NCBI RefSeq assembly: GCF_003289945.1
Contig: NZ_QMBP01000003.1
Coordinates: 248,001 to 312,000 of the forward strand
Source of the DNA: Mesorhizobium hawassense
GTDB taxonomy: Bacteria > Pseudomonadota > Alphaproteobacteria > Rhizobiales > Rhizobiaceae
Direction of reading: 5' to 3'
DNA: 64,000 nucleotides
Part shown: one piece after another, positions 1 through 12,815 of the stretch
Numbering within the stretch: position 1 is the first letter of the stretch
Layout: each line of letters begins with the position of its first letter
Position numbers and translations under genes: made by a program
The notes under the pieces: generated by a model
Database searches by the model: none
The model's input: only the letters and a program-made list of their open reading frames with translations
Told to the model about the DNA's origin: nothing

Positions 1-650
1 CGGATGCCGCGCGCCTTCAGCATCTGATAGAACGCGGCCGGCAACAGCGGTGAATAGACCAGAGCGAGGTCGTCGGCGAGCGGGCTGATCACCGACATCA
101 GATGCAGGCACGCCTCTTCGCCCTGCCACAGCGGCAGATCGAAGCCGTAGACGGAAATGCCCAGCGGCGTCAGCAGGTTGGCAACCTGCTGGATGCCTTC
201 CTGGTTGGAGCGGACGCCGCGCCCGATCGCCAGCGTGCGGGCGTCCACCCACACGCAATCGCCGCCCTCGACCTGGCCGGGAGCCTCGACGCGGCCGAGG
301 ATCGGGATGCCCAGTCTTTTATAGGTTTCCTCGTGCAACGAGGGCTCCTTGGCGCGCAATGGCTTGCCCATGGACAGGATCAGCGCGCCGCGGTCGGTCA
401 TCAGCGACGGGTCGTGCGTGAACACCGAATCTGAAAGGCCGTCGGCCTTGTCCTCGATCCATTCGATTTCGGCGCCGGAAGCCGCCACCAGCTCGGCAAG
501 GAGCGCATGCTGCGAGGCCGCTTTCGCCGGGTTGAAGCCCGGGCCGTAGTGCCAGGCAGCCCTGTCGGCATCGCGCATGGCGTTGGCCGCCGACCGCATC
601 AGCACGCGCCGCAGCGGCGCCGCCATGGACTGTGATCCGAAAGCGCTCAT
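1..650 (-). CDS. Dimethylargininase / amidinohydrolase family protein, partial at the C-terminus
   Basis: The reading frame opens with ATG at 650 and runs off the left edge after about 216 codons. The visible protein begins MSAFGSQSMAAPLRRVLMRS and carries the family patterns WHYGPGFNP, a DSVFTHDP stretch and the EGGDCVW motif of pentein-fold guanidine-modifying enzymes (DDAH, arginine deiminase-like). Such enzymes hydrolyse methylated arginine to citrulline and an amine; the catalytic cysteine is near the C-terminus and would lie outside the window. It faces a basic amino-acid ABC transporter across a 211-bp divergent spacer, which fits uptake and use of arginine-like compounds. The exact substrate is inferred; an arginine deiminase-like or amidinotransferase role is the alternative. 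Confidence 0.8.
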   Translation of the reverse strand, partial: MSAFGSQSMAAPLRRVLMRSAANAMRDADRAAWHYGPGFNPAKAASQHALLAELVAASGAEIEWIEDKADGLSDSVFTHDPSLMTDRGALILSMGKPLRAKEPSLHEETYKRLGIPILGRVEAPGQVEGGDCVWVDARTLAIGRGVRSNQEGIQQVANLLTPLGISVYGFDLPLWQGEEACLHLMSVISPLADDLALVYSPLLPAAFYQMLKARGI

Positions 651-705
651 CGATGCCCTTTTAAGCTGAAAAAAATCGAAAAATTTTCATGAGCGGCTAT
701 TTATA

Positions 706-730
706 CACTTGCACAACAACGCCGCAAGTG
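706..730. promoter_or_regulatory. Inverted repeat in the divergent promoter region
   Basis: CACTTGC at 706-712 is matched by GCAAGTG at 724-730, a perfect 7-bp dyad. It sits in the AT-richer spacer between the divergently transcribed amidinohydrolase (ATG 650) and the ABC transporter operon (GTG 862). The position suits an operator acting on one or both promoters. No regulator gene is next to it, so the binding protein is unknown. Confidence 0.35.
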
Positions 731-861
731 CCGTAATGTGCGGGATTGACGGGCTCGCGCTGTTGGGTCCATGCTGAAGTCTGGAGCGGGCAGTGCAGCG
801 TAATGTTGATTAGCCGGATAGACGTTCGACGACCTGCCGTCGGCCAAATAGAGGTCACCCG

Positions 862-1677
862 GTGAGCGCGGTGGACGCTGCCGCAGTCCGATCAGGCGAG
901 GCGCAAAACAGCGCCGCCGAAGCCATCCACGTCGAAAACCTGCACAAGAAGTTCGGTCAGCTGCACGTGCTGAAAGGCGTTTCGCTGTCGGCGCGCGACG
1001 GCGAGGTGGTCGCCATCATCGGCGGTTCCGGTTCCGGCAAATCGACGCTGTTGCGCTGCATCAACTGCCTGGAAAACCCGACCAGCGGCATCATCCGGGT
1101 CAATGGCGAGGAGATCAAGCTCAAGGCCGACAGCCACGGCCACACGGTTCCGGCCGATCGCCGGCAGATCGAGCGCATCCGTTCCCGGCTCGGCATGGTG
1201 TTCCAGAATTTCAACCTCTGGAGTCACATGACCTTGATCGAGAACGTCATCGAGGTTCCGGTGCATGTGCTGGGCGTCAAGCGCGACGAGGCGATCGCGC
1301 AAGCCGAGAAGCTGCTCGCCCGCGTGGGGCTGGCGGAGAAGCGCGACGTCTATCCGGCATTTCTGTCCGGCGGGCAGCAGCAGCGCGCCGCGATCGCCCG
1401 CGCGCTGGCGATCAATCCGCGCGTCATGCTGTTCGACGAGCCGACGTCCGCGCTCGATCCCGAGCTGGTCGGCGAGGTGCTGAAAGTGATCGGCGACCTG
1501 GCGCGCGAGGGGCGCACCATGGTGCTGGTGACGCATGAAATGAAGTTCGCCCGTGAGGTCGCGACGCATGTCGTCTACCTCTACAACGGGCTGGTCGAGG
1601 AGGAAGGTCCGCCGGAACAGCTGTTCGGCGCGCCCAAATCCGAAAGGCTCAAACAATTCCTCCGCAATGTCGGCTAG
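862..1677 (+). CDS. Polar amino-acid ABC transporter, ATP-binding protein
   Basis: This 271-residue protein is the cytoplasmic ATPase of a PAAT-family importer (HisP/GlnQ/AotP type) for basic amino acids. Visible motifs are Walker A GGSGSGKST near residue 54, the Q-loop in GMVFQNFNLWSHMT, the signature LSGGQQQR, Walker B VMLFDEP and the H-loop in VLVTHEM. The GTG start is preceded by GAGG at 851-854. A binding protein and two permeases follow in the same direction, so the four genes form one transporter operon. An opine or methylarginine substrate is possible from the neighbouring amidinohydrolase. Confidence 0.93.
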   Translation: MSAVDAAAVRSGEAQNSAAEAIHVENLHKKFGQLHVLKGVSLSARDGEVVAIIGGSGSGKSTLLRCINCLENPTSGIIRVNGEEIKLKADSHGHTVPADRRQIERIRSRLGMVFQNFNLWSHMTLIENVIEVPVHVLGVKRDEAIAQAEKLLARVGLAEKRDVYPAFLSGGQQQRAAIARALAINPRVMLFDEPTSALDPELVGEVLKVIGDLAREGRTMVLVTHEMKFAREVATHVVYLYNGLVEEEGPPEQLFGAPKSERLKQFLRNVG

Positions 1678-1733
1678 GAGCCGGCATCAAGCGGGGCGAA
1701 AACCGGGAACAACAACAAACTGGGAGTCCTGAC

Positions 1734-2531
1734 ATGAAGACTGTTCTCAAGACATTCGCGGCGGCGCTGCTACTCGGCGTCGCGGCGATGGGCGGCGTGG
1801 CAAAGGCCGAGCAGGTCAAGATCGGCGTCGCCGCCGAGCCATACCCGCCCTTCACCTCGCCCGATGCCAGCGGCAAATGGGTAGGCTGGGAGATCGAATT
1901 CGTCGACGCGGTCTGCGCCGAGGAGAAGCTCGATTGCGTGATCACCCCCGTCGCCTGGGACGGCATCATTCCGGCGCTGACGACGAAGAAGATCGACGCC
2001 ATCGTCTCCTCGATGTCGATCACCGCCGAGCGCGAGAAGACGATCGACTTCTCGGACAAGTACTATAACACCCCGACCGCCATCATCGGACCGAAGGACC
2101 AGAAGTTCGGCGCGACGCCGGACGATCTCAAGGGCAAGGTGATCGGTGTTCAGGTCTCGACCGTGCATGCGGTGTACGCCAAGAAGCATTTCACCGGCGC
2201 GCAGGAGATCAAGGAATACCAGACGCAGGACGAAGCCAACAACGATCTGGCCGCCGGCCGTCTCGACGCGGTGCAGGCCGATTCCATCGCCCTCGGCGAA
2301 TTCCTCAAGACCGACCAAGGCAAGGCCTGCTGCGACCTGAAGGGCATGGTGGCTCCGGACGACGAGGTGCTTGGACCGGGCGTCGGCGCCGGCATCCGCA
2401 AGGAAGACACCGCGCTCAAGGAAAAGTTCAACGCCGGCATCAAGGCGATCCGCTCCAACGGCAAGTATGACGAGATCTCGAAGAAGTATTTCGACTTCGA
2501 CATCTATGGCGGCGCCACGCAGTCGAACTGA
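1734..2531 (+). CDS. Polar amino-acid ABC transporter, periplasmic substrate-binding protein
   Basis: A 265-residue SBP family 3 protein of the lysine/arginine/ornithine-binding type. The first 24 or so residues form a Sec signal peptide (KTFAAALLLGVAAMGGVAKA, then EQVKIGVAAEPYPPF). The core shows the family signature GWEIEFVDAVCAEEKLDC, the ligand-loop region AIVSSMSITAEREKTIDFS, and paired cysteines expected in LAO-type proteins. It lies 56 bp after the ATPase gene and upstream of both permeases. It determines transporter specificity; a basic amino acid is likely, the exact ligand is not shown by sequence. Confidence 0.92.
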   Translation: MKTVLKTFAAALLLGVAAMGGVAKAEQVKIGVAAEPYPPFTSPDASGKWVGWEIEFVDAVCAEEKLDCVITPVAWDGIIPALTTKKIDAIVSSMSITAEREKTIDFSDKYYNTPTAIIGPKDQKFGATPDDLKGKVIGVQVSTVHAVYAKKHFTGAQEIKEYQTQDEANNDLAAGRLDAVQADSIALGEFLKTDQGKACCDLKGMVAPDDEVLGPGVGAGIRKEDTALKEKFNAGIKAIRSNGKYDEISKKYFDFDIYGGATQSN

Positions 2532-2681
2532 ACCCTCTCGCAAATGAGTGAGGGCATGGCGTCCGCGCCATGCCCGATCCTTGCAACGCACGCCTGCCGC
2601 TGACCTGGCCGTCAGTGGCTCGCCAGCAATCCGGGGGCGAAGCTGATCGACGCCTTTCTTCCGGCCTCCGCGGCCGGCATC

Positions 2682-3392
2682 ATGGAACTCCTGTCACCCG
2701 TGGCGCCCGGCTGGGGCGGCACGCTTCTGGTCGGGTTGCTGCATTCGATCGAGATCGCCATCGGCGCCACCTGCCTCGGCCTGATGATCGGCACCGCCGG
2801 CGCCTTCGGCAAGCTCTATGGCGGTCCGGTGACACGCGATCTGCTGGCCATCTACACCACAGTGGTCCGCGCCGTGCCGGAACTGGTGCTGATCCTACTG
2901 CTCTATTACGCAGGCACCGATCTCATCAACCAGGTGTTGACGGCAATGGGCTACCAGCGCGTCGATATCAGCGGGCTGGCGGCCGGTATTTTCGTGCTTG
3001 GTTTCGTCCAGGGCGCCTATTCGACGGAAGTGATCCGCGGCGCTATCCTGGCCATCCCGCAAGGCCAGATCGAAGCGGCCCGCGCCTACGGCATGTCGCC
3101 GGGCCTGATGCTGCGACGCGTCACGGTACCGGCCATGCTGCCTTTCGCCCTTCCCGGTCTCGCCAATCTCTGGCTGATCGCCACCAAGGACACCGCGCTG
3201 CTCGCCGTCGTCGGCTTTTTCGAACTGACGCTGGCGACGCGCCAGGCGGCGGGCGTCACCAAGGCCTATCTCATCTTCTATCTCGCGGCCGGCGCGCTCT
3301 ATCTCGCGCTCTCGCTGTTCTCCAACCTGGTCATCGGCCGCGTCGAGGCTTGGTCGCGACGCGGCATGCCCTCCGTCAAGGAGGCACGCTGA
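2682..3392 (+). CDS. Polar amino-acid ABC transporter permease (HisQ-like)
   Basis: A 236-residue inner-membrane permease with about five hydrophobic helices and the cytoplasmic EAA loop (QIEAARAYGMSPGLMLRRVTVP) that docks on the ATPase. The protein starts MELLSPVAPGWGGTLLVG, matching HisQ/ArtQ-type N-termini, so ATG 2682 is preferred although the frame is open somewhat further upstream and no strong ribosome site is seen. It is 150 bp from the binding-protein gene, and its TGA overlaps the next permease start by one base (TGATG). Confidence 0.9.
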   Translation: MELLSPVAPGWGGTLLVGLLHSIEIAIGATCLGLMIGTAGAFGKLYGGPVTRDLLAIYTTVVRAVPELVLILLLYYAGTDLINQVLTAMGYQRVDISGLAAGIFVLGFVQGAYSTEVIRGAILAIPQGQIEAARAYGMSPGLMLRRVTVPAMLPFALPGLANLWLIATKDTALLAVVGFFELTLATRQAAGVTKAYLIFYLAAGALYLALSLFSNLVIGRVEAWSRRGMPSVKEAR

Positions 3393-4201
3393 TGTCGGCC
3401 GAAGCCTCCGCGATCAACATGGCGGCGCGCGCCTCGATCTGGCTCAAGCCGCACCGCATCGTGCTGATCCTGATAGCCTTGGCCCTCGTCCTTTGCGCAG
3501 CCTTCTTCATGCGCTGGGACTGGCTGCCGCAATATTGGGAAATGGGCCTGATGGGCATCTGGCGGGCGCTCTGGATTCTCGCCGTCACCTGCGCGCTGGG
3601 CTTTGCGCTTGCCGTGCCGCTGGGGCTCGCCCAGGCCGGCGGGCCGATCTGGTTTTCGGCGCCGGCGAAGGTCTTCTGCACCATCATCCGGGGAACGCCA
3701 CTGCTCTTACAGCTCTGGCTTCTCTATTACGGCCTCGGCTCGATCTTCCCGCAATATCCGTGGATCCGTGAATCGTGGCTTTGGCCGTATCTGCGGCAAG
3801 CCTGGCCGTATGGCGTGGTGGCGCTGACCTTGTCCTTCGCCGGTTATGAAGGCGAGGTGATGCGCGGCGCCTTTGCCGGCGTGCCACGCGGGCAGTTGGA
3901 AGCCGCCCGCGCGTTCGGCATGAGCCGCTGGAAAATCTTCCGCCGCATCTGGCTGCCCCAGGCTTTTTACCGGGCACTGCCGACCTTGACCGGCGAAACG
4001 GTGCTGCAGTTGAAGTCGACGCCGCTGGTGGCGACGATCAGCGTCATCGACATCTTCGCGGTCTCCTCCAAGGTGCGCCAGGACACCTATCTGACCTACG
4101 AGCCTTTGCTCTTGCTGGCGCTGATCTATATGACGATCACCGGCATCCTGGTCTTCGCCTTCAGCCGGATCGAGGCTCGGATTCCGGTGAAGATCGGGTA
4201 G
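3392..4201 (+). CDS. Polar amino-acid ABC transporter permease (HisM-like)
   Basis: A 269-residue second permease. It has a longer N-terminal cytoplasmic segment before the first helix (IVLILIALALVLCAAFF), further helices and an EAA loop (QLEAARAFGMSRWKIFRRIWLPQ). The segment TIIRGTPLLLQLWLLYYGLG is typical of HisM/ArtM. The start ATG overlaps the stop of the HisQ-like gene, with GGAGG at 3380-3384 as ribosome site. The stop codon TAG (4199-4201) runs directly into a heptamer repeat array. Confidence 0.92.
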   Translation: MSAEASAINMAARASIWLKPHRIVLILIALALVLCAAFFMRWDWLPQYWEMGLMGIWRALWILAVTCALGFALAVPLGLAQAGGPIWFSAPAKVFCTIIRGTPLLLQLWLLYYGLGSIFPQYPWIRESWLWPYLRQAWPYGVVALTLSFAGYEGEVMRGAFAGVPRGQLEAARAFGMSRWKIFRRIWLPQAFYRALPTLTGETVLQLKSTPLVATISVIDIFAVSSKVRQDTYLTYEPLLLLALIYMTITGILVFAFSRIEARIPVKIG

Positions 4202-4281
4202 TGAATGGTGAATAGTGAATGGTAAATGGTCGCAATTTTCGCGCCCTCGTCTAAGACCACTATTCACTATTCACCATTCAC
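4201..4281. repeat. Heptamer repeat array with inverted arms (large hairpin)
   Basis: The left arm 4201-4220 (GTGAATGGTGAATAGTGAAT) is repeated in exact inverse complement at 4262-4281, leaving a loop of about 41 bases. Each arm is built of 7-base units: GTGAATR four times on the left with one variant, YATTCAC three times on the right. The array starts on the last base of the permease stop codon and ends 11 bases before the next ATG. It could act as a terminator or attenuator, or be a selfish expansion. Confidence 0.85.
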
Positions 4282-4292
4282 CAAGGCTCACC

Positions 4293-5294
4293 ATGCAACT
4301 CAGTCTCGAACAGGCAACAGGCCTATGCCGGATGGCGGCGCTCGGCGCCGGCGCCAATGAGGAGGCGGCGCAGTCGCTGACCGCCTCGATCATCGCGGCG
4401 GAAGCCGAGGGCCTGTCGAGCGTCGGCCTGTCGCATTTCATCGATTATCTGGAAGCGATCGAAGCCGGCCGTATCGACGGCAATGCCGATCCGGTCATCA
4501 CAAGGCCGGCGCTCGCGGTCTATCTTTCGGATGCGCGCGGCGGGCTTGCCCATACCGGCTTCGACCGCAGCATCGAGGATCTCGTCAAGGCGGCGAAGCT
4601 GTTCGGTGTGGCGATCTTCTCGCAAAAGAACGCCTATACATGCGGCGCGCTCGGCTATTTCACCGGACGGCTGGCCGAGCAGGGGCTGGTGTCCTTCGCC
4701 GCCACCAACGGGCCGGCGGTGCTCGCCGGCTCAGGCTCGATCAAGCCGGTCTATTGCACCAACCCGATGTCCTTTGCGTCGCCCGCCGCCGACGGGCCAC
4801 CTTTGATCATCGACCAGTCGTCGAGCGCCACCGCCTTCGTCAACATCCGCAAGGCGGCCGAGGAGGGCAAGAATATCCCCGAAGGCTGGGCGCTGGACGT
4901 CAGCGGCAACCCGACCACCGATTCGGCGGCGGCGATGAAAGGTGCGATGCTTGCCTTTGGCGGTCAGCGCGGCGCCAACATCGCGCTGATGGTCGAGGTG
5001 CTGGCCGCGGGCATTTCCGGCGCCAACTGGTCGCTCGACGCGCCCTGGTTCTCCGGCGGGCCGGACAGCCCCGGAACCGGCCTCTTCGTACTCGCCATCG
5101 AGCCCAAGCTGCTCGATCCGGAGTTCGAGCAGCGCATGAAGGATCAGCTCGACCGGCTGCGGCGACGCTATGGCGTGCATATTCCCGGCCGGTCCCGGGC
5201 CGAAGCCGCGGAGAAGGCAAAGGCACGCGGCATTGCCACGTCCAAGGCGGTTGTACAGCGCATTTCTGAATTCGCCGAGCGTTATTCCGCCTGA
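4293..5294 (+). CDS. Ldh_2 / malate dehydrogenase-2 family NAD(P)-dependent oxidoreductase
   Basis: A 333-residue protein of the Ldh_2 family (malate, ureidoglycolate, delta-1-piperideine-2-carboxylate and related dehydrogenases). Family features seen are the conserved SHFIDYLEAIEAGRI segment with the likely catalytic His, the NGPAVLAGSG loop, NPMSFASPA, and the LMVEVLAAGISGANWS helix before a Gly-rich C-terminal part. ATG 4293 is preferred because AAGG lies just upstream and the N-terminus MQLSLEQATGLC matches family starts. It may act on a cyclic imino acid or 2-oxo acid from amino-acid catabolism given the ABC transporter upstream; that is inference. Confidence 0.85.
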   Translation: MQLSLEQATGLCRMAALGAGANEEAAQSLTASIIAAEAEGLSSVGLSHFIDYLEAIEAGRIDGNADPVITRPALAVYLSDARGGLAHTGFDRSIEDLVKAAKLFGVAIFSQKNAYTCGALGYFTGRLAEQGLVSFAATNGPAVLAGSGSIKPVYCTNPMSFASPAADGPPLIIDQSSSATAFVNIRKAAEEGKNIPEGWALDVSGNPTTDSAAAMKGAMLAFGGQRGANIALMVEVLAAGISGANWSLDAPWFSGGPDSPGTGLFVLAIEPKLLDPEFEQRMKDQLDRLRRRYGVHIPGRSRAEAAEKAKARGIATSKAVVQRISEFAERYSA

Positions 5295-5670
5295 TTTTCT
5301 CCCGCGATTGAACCTTTTCCCGACCTGACACGACCCATATCCGGCACCCCATACCGCGAGCCGCTCGTTGGCTTCATCCGGCTCGCGGTTGGCGGCGCCG
5401 TGCCGGGCGTTCAGGGCGGGGGCGGGCGTGCTTGCTTCACGCCACCTTGATACCGTCTCAGGTCAGGCCGCCTCGTTGGACCCTGCTTCGGCGTGGACAC
5501 TGCCCGGAAAACCCCGCTTCGGCGGGGTTTTCTGTTCTATCCAAAAGCGGTGGGAGCCGCGTCCCGGGCGAGTTCAAAAACAAGACGGCGGCGACTTCCG
5601 GTCGCTCTTTGCCTTTGGCGAGAAACGGATTAAGAAACGGCTTCAGCCAAGCACTCGCGCGGAGCCAGTC
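5295..5670. other. 376-bp intergenic region with a strong terminator, possible small RNA
   Basis: No convincing protein gene is seen. A strong intrinsic terminator lies at 5507-5532, 213 bases beyond the upstream stop codon and well before the next start at 5671. The bases before it (about 5340-5500) are GC-rich and could fold, so an independent short transcript ending at the terminator is possible. The last 30 bases hold GGAG at 5661-5664, the ribosome site of the next gene. Confidence 0.4.
5507..5532 (+). terminator. Rho-independent terminator
   Basis: A GAAAACCCCGC arm pairs with GCGGGGTTTTC across a short TTCG loop, ending in a T-rich stretch (TTTTCTGTTCT). This is a textbook intrinsic terminator for plus-strand transcription, and with the A-run on the other side it could also work weakly in reverse. 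Confidence 0.85.
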
Positions 5671-6654
5671 ATGACCGAAATCCTGCAGACCCCCAAGCTC
5701 GTCGTCGTCTTCGGCGGCTCGGGTTTCGTCGGTCGCCATGTCGTGCGGGCGCTGGCCAAGCGCGGCTACCGCATCCGGGTCGCATGCCGGCGGCCCGACC
5801 TTGCCGGCCATGTGCAGCCGCTCGGCAATGTCGGCCAGATCCAGCCGGTGCAGGCTAATGTGCGCGTGCGCTGGTCGATCGACCGCGCCGTGCAGGGCGC
5901 CGACCACGTCGTCAATCTCGTCGCGATCCTGCACGAGACCGGCCGCCAGAAATTCGGCGCCGTGCACGATTTCGGCGCGCGCGCCGTCGCGGAGGCCGCG
6001 CGCTCGGTCGGCGCCGGCCTTACCCACATCTCGGCGCTCGGCGCCGATCTCAATTCGCCGTCCGACTATGCCCGGACCAAGGCGCTCGGCGAGAAAGCCG
6101 TGTTCGACACGATTGCGGACGCCGTCATCTTACGGCCGTCGATCAATTTCGGACCGGAAGACAGCTTCTTCAATCGCTTCGCCAACATGGCGCGCTACTC
6201 GCCGGTGCTGCCGCTGATCGGCGGCGGACAGAACAAGTTCCAGCCCGTCTATGTCGGCGACGTCGCCGAAGCGGTGGCGCGCTCGGTCGACGGCAAGATC
6301 AAGGGCGGCCAGATCTATGAGCTCGGCGGCCCGCAGGTGCTGACCTTCAAGCAATGCATGGAAGAGCTGCTGATGGTCGTCGAGCGTCGTCGCCTGCTGG
6401 TGCCGGTGCCGTTCTGGGTGGCGAACATCCAGGCCTCGATCCTCCAGCTGCTGCCCAATCCGCTGCTGACCAAGGACCAGGTGCTGCAGCTGCGCGAGCA
6501 CAACATCGTCTCGGACGAAGCCGCCAAGGCCGCCAGGACGCTTGCCGGGCTAGGCATTCAGCCGCAGGCGATCGCCACCATCCTGCCGAGCTATCTCTGG
6601 CGCTTCCGCGCCGCCGGCCAGTTCCAGCAGCGCCGGCCGATCGCCGACCGTTAG
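5671..6654 (+). CDS. NDUFA9-like NAD(P)-binding epimerase/dehydratase family protein
   Basis: A 327-residue atypical short-chain dehydrogenase. The N-terminus has a Rossmann glycine motif (VVFGGSGFVGRHVVRALAKRGY), followed by HISALGADLNSPSDYARTKALGE, with a YxxxK-like YARTK, and the GGGQNKFQPVYVGDVAEA segment typical of the complex I NDUFA9-like group of alphaproteobacteria. Such proteins are linked to NADH:ubiquinone oxidoreductase assembly or quinone metabolism. ATG 5671 has GGAG at 5661-5664; the frame is open upstream but composition and family length favour this start. It converges on the P450 gene with an 8-bp gap. Confidence 0.87.
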   Translation: MTEILQTPKLVVVFGGSGFVGRHVVRALAKRGYRIRVACRRPDLAGHVQPLGNVGQIQPVQANVRVRWSIDRAVQGADHVVNLVAILHETGRQKFGAVHDFGARAVAEAARSVGAGLTHISALGADLNSPSDYARTKALGEKAVFDTIADAVILRPSINFGPEDSFFNRFANMARYSPVLPLIGGGQNKFQPVYVGDVAEAVARSVDGKIKGGQIYELGGPQVLTFKQCMEELLMVVERRRLLVPVPFWVANIQASILQLLPNPLLTKDQVLQLREHNIVSDEAAKAARTLAGLGIQPQAIATILPSYLWRFRAAGQFQQRRPIADR

Positions 6655-6662
6655 GATCTCCC

Positions 6663-8033
6663 TTAAGTCCGACGGGAGACCTGCATCGGCAGGCCGCCCT
6701 GTGGCTGCGTTGTGAGCTTCTGCACGGGCCACGGCCGCGTTTCGGCCGTCGCGTCGAAGCGGAAGCGCGACAACAGGATCGCCAAAGCGATGATCGCCTC
6801 CTGCATGGCGAAGCTGGCGCCGATGCAGACGCGCGGCCCGGCGCCAAAGGGCAGATACTGGAAGCGGTCGATCCGGTCTCGGTTCTCCGGATGGAAACGC
6901 TCCGGCATGAAGGCGTCCGGCCGATCCCAAAGTTTTCTGTGGCGGTGCACGACCCAGGGCATCACCAGCACGGCGGCGTATTTCGGGATGTAAAGGCCGT
7001 TCCAGGTCTCCGGCTCGATCGGCTCGCGGTTGATCGAGGGCGCCGGCGGATAGAGCCGCAACGCCTCCTCGAAAGCGGCGCGGGTGAACGGCATGGCGTC
7101 CAGCCACTTCGTCGGATCGGGCTCGCGGGCCAGCACCGCGTCGATCTCCTGCTCGACCTTGTCGCGCTCCCAAGGCGCTTCCGCCAGGCAATAGATCGCC
7201 CAGCCCAGCGCCCGCGCGGTCGTTTCATGGCCGGCGCCGATGAAGGTGATGATGTTGTCCTCGACCTCGGCGCGGGTCAGCCCGTCCGGTCCCTCGGCGC
7301 GCAGCAGAAGCGTGAGAAAGTCCTGCGGCACGCCATCGGGATCGCGCTTCATCCGCTCTTCGCGCATCCTCACCGTGCCGGCGACGATGTTGCGGAAATA
7401 GGCCATGGTCTTGCGGCCGCGGATGCGGGTGAGCCTAGGCAGCCATTCCGGGGCGCGGAGAAGATCGAGCGGATCGACGCGGCCCATGGTCTCGAACAGG
7501 CGGTCGATTTCCTTGGCGAAGCTGCCCGGCTCGCCGGCGATCTCGCCGGAAAACAGCGTCTCGGCCAGGATGTCATAGGTGAGCAGCGTCATGTCGTGGG
7601 CGATGTCGGACATGCCACCCGCCTCGTAGCGGGTGACGAATTCCAGCGTGCGCTTCAGCATCGGCGCGGCGAAGCCGAAGATGTGGCGCGGCGTGAACAC
7701 CGGCGCCATCGCCTTGCGCGAGCGCTTCCAGACCTCGCCCTCGGCGGTGAGAAGGCCGTCGCGCAGGATCGGGCGCAGGATCATCTGGCGCACCGTCGCC
7801 ATCTTGTAGTTCTTGGCATTGTCGATCAGCACGTGGCGGATGAGGCCGGGATCGTTGGCGACGATCAGATGTCCACCAACACCATTCGCCGAGATCCAAG
7901 GCTCGTTATAGGTGTGCTCGCCCCACAATTCGAGCGGGTTGCGGTAGACGATGCGCATCATCTCCAGCGTCGAGGGCGGCTCAGTGCGCGGCTTCGGCGC
8001 CGGCGGCACGAAGGGGGCGGGCTTGGTGTCCAT
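6663..8033 (-). CDS. Cytochrome P450
   Basis: A 456-residue soluble P450. It has the I-helix oxygen-activation motif AGHETT (residues 267-272), the K-helix ExxR pair (E323, R326), the PERF segment and the heme-ligand loop FGAGPRVCIG with Cys403. The pattern resembles fatty-acid-hydroxylase-like bacterial P450s more than the camphor type, but the substrate cannot be read from sequence. No ferredoxin or reductase gene is adjacent, although a flavin reductase gene starts divergently at 8215. It begins MDTKPAPFVPPAPKPRTEPP, a proline-rich leader without a membrane anchor. Confidence 0.95.
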   Translation of the reverse strand: MDTKPAPFVPPAPKPRTEPPSTLEMMRIVYRNPLELWGEHTYNEPWISANGVGGHLIVANDPGLIRHVLIDNAKNYKMATVRQMILRPILRDGLLTAEGEVWKRSRKAMAPVFTPRHIFGFAAPMLKRTLEFVTRYEAGGMSDIAHDMTLLTYDILAETLFSGEIAGEPGSFAKEIDRLFETMGRVDPLDLLRAPEWLPRLTRIRGRKTMAYFRNIVAGTVRMREERMKRDPDGVPQDFLTLLLRAEGPDGLTRAEVEDNIITFIGAGHETTARALGWAIYCLAEAPWERDKVEQEIDAVLAREPDPTKWLDAMPFTRAAFEEALRLYPPAPSINREPIEPETWNGLYIPKYAAVLVMPWVVHRHRKLWDRPDAFMPERFHPENRDRIDRFQYLPFGAGPRVCIGASFAMQEAIIALAILLSRFRFDATAETRPWPVQKLTTQPQGGLPMQVSRRT

Positions 8034-8214
8034 GAGGCATGCTCCGCTGACAGCGGCAAATGTAGTGCCCGATGAAGCCGGCGTCCATGAGAACGAGCGC
8101 CATACCCGGCTGCCGCGTCTCGCCGGAATGTGACCGGCGCCCGCAAATGCCTGCTTGTTGCCGGTGGGAGCATGCTTTAGTCACCAACGGATACCGTAAA
8201 GCTAGGAGGCCAAA

Positions 8215-12553
<4,339 letters not shown>

Positions 12554-12691
12554 CTCCGGGACTTCCCTTCAGGACGATTTGTCCTTCCAACCCGGCAGGG
12601 AAAAATGGCGCTTCCAAGGAATTGATGCGGGCAGCGGAAGCGGTTTTGCTGACGATTTGTTGAACTCCGCCGCCGGTGCCGTTCAAAAGCA

Positions 12692-12716
12692 AAAGCCCGG
12701 CGCGAAGCCGGGCTTT
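12692..12716 (-). terminator. Intrinsic terminator behind pntB
   Basis: Read on the minus strand, AAAGCCCGG pairs with CCGGGCTTT around a short loop, followed by a T-rich stretch (TTTTGCTTTTG). It lies about 100 bases after the pntB stop and before the frameshifted hydrolase gene, so it probably ends the transhydrogenase transcript. Confidence 0.75.
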
Positions 12717-12734
12717 CTGGAATCCGATGGTTGG

Positions 12735-12815
12735 CTTCCGCGGAAGGTTGCGGGTAGGCTGACAACTTCTTGCAGAAGTTGCGGGCCGACAACTTTCCTG
12801 CAGAAGTTGCGGCTC
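12735..12815. repeat. Three tandem small hairpins sharing a GTTGCGG tail
   Basis: Two near-identical units of 27-28 bases lie head to tail at 12761-12787 and 12788-12815 (GACAACTT, a small dyad, AGAAGTTGCGG). Each can fold through AACTT and AAGTT. A more diverged third unit at about 12735-12755 has the palindrome CTTCCGCGGAAG followed by the same GTTGCGGG. The last unit touches the pntB stop codon at 12814-12816. They look like a local duplication of a small hairpin element. Confidence 0.65.

Noticed and set aside
5368..5670. N-terminal extension of the NDUFA9-like protein
   Set aside because: The upstream open frame crosses an intrinsic terminator and lacks family similarity; the ATG at 5671 has a ribosome site.
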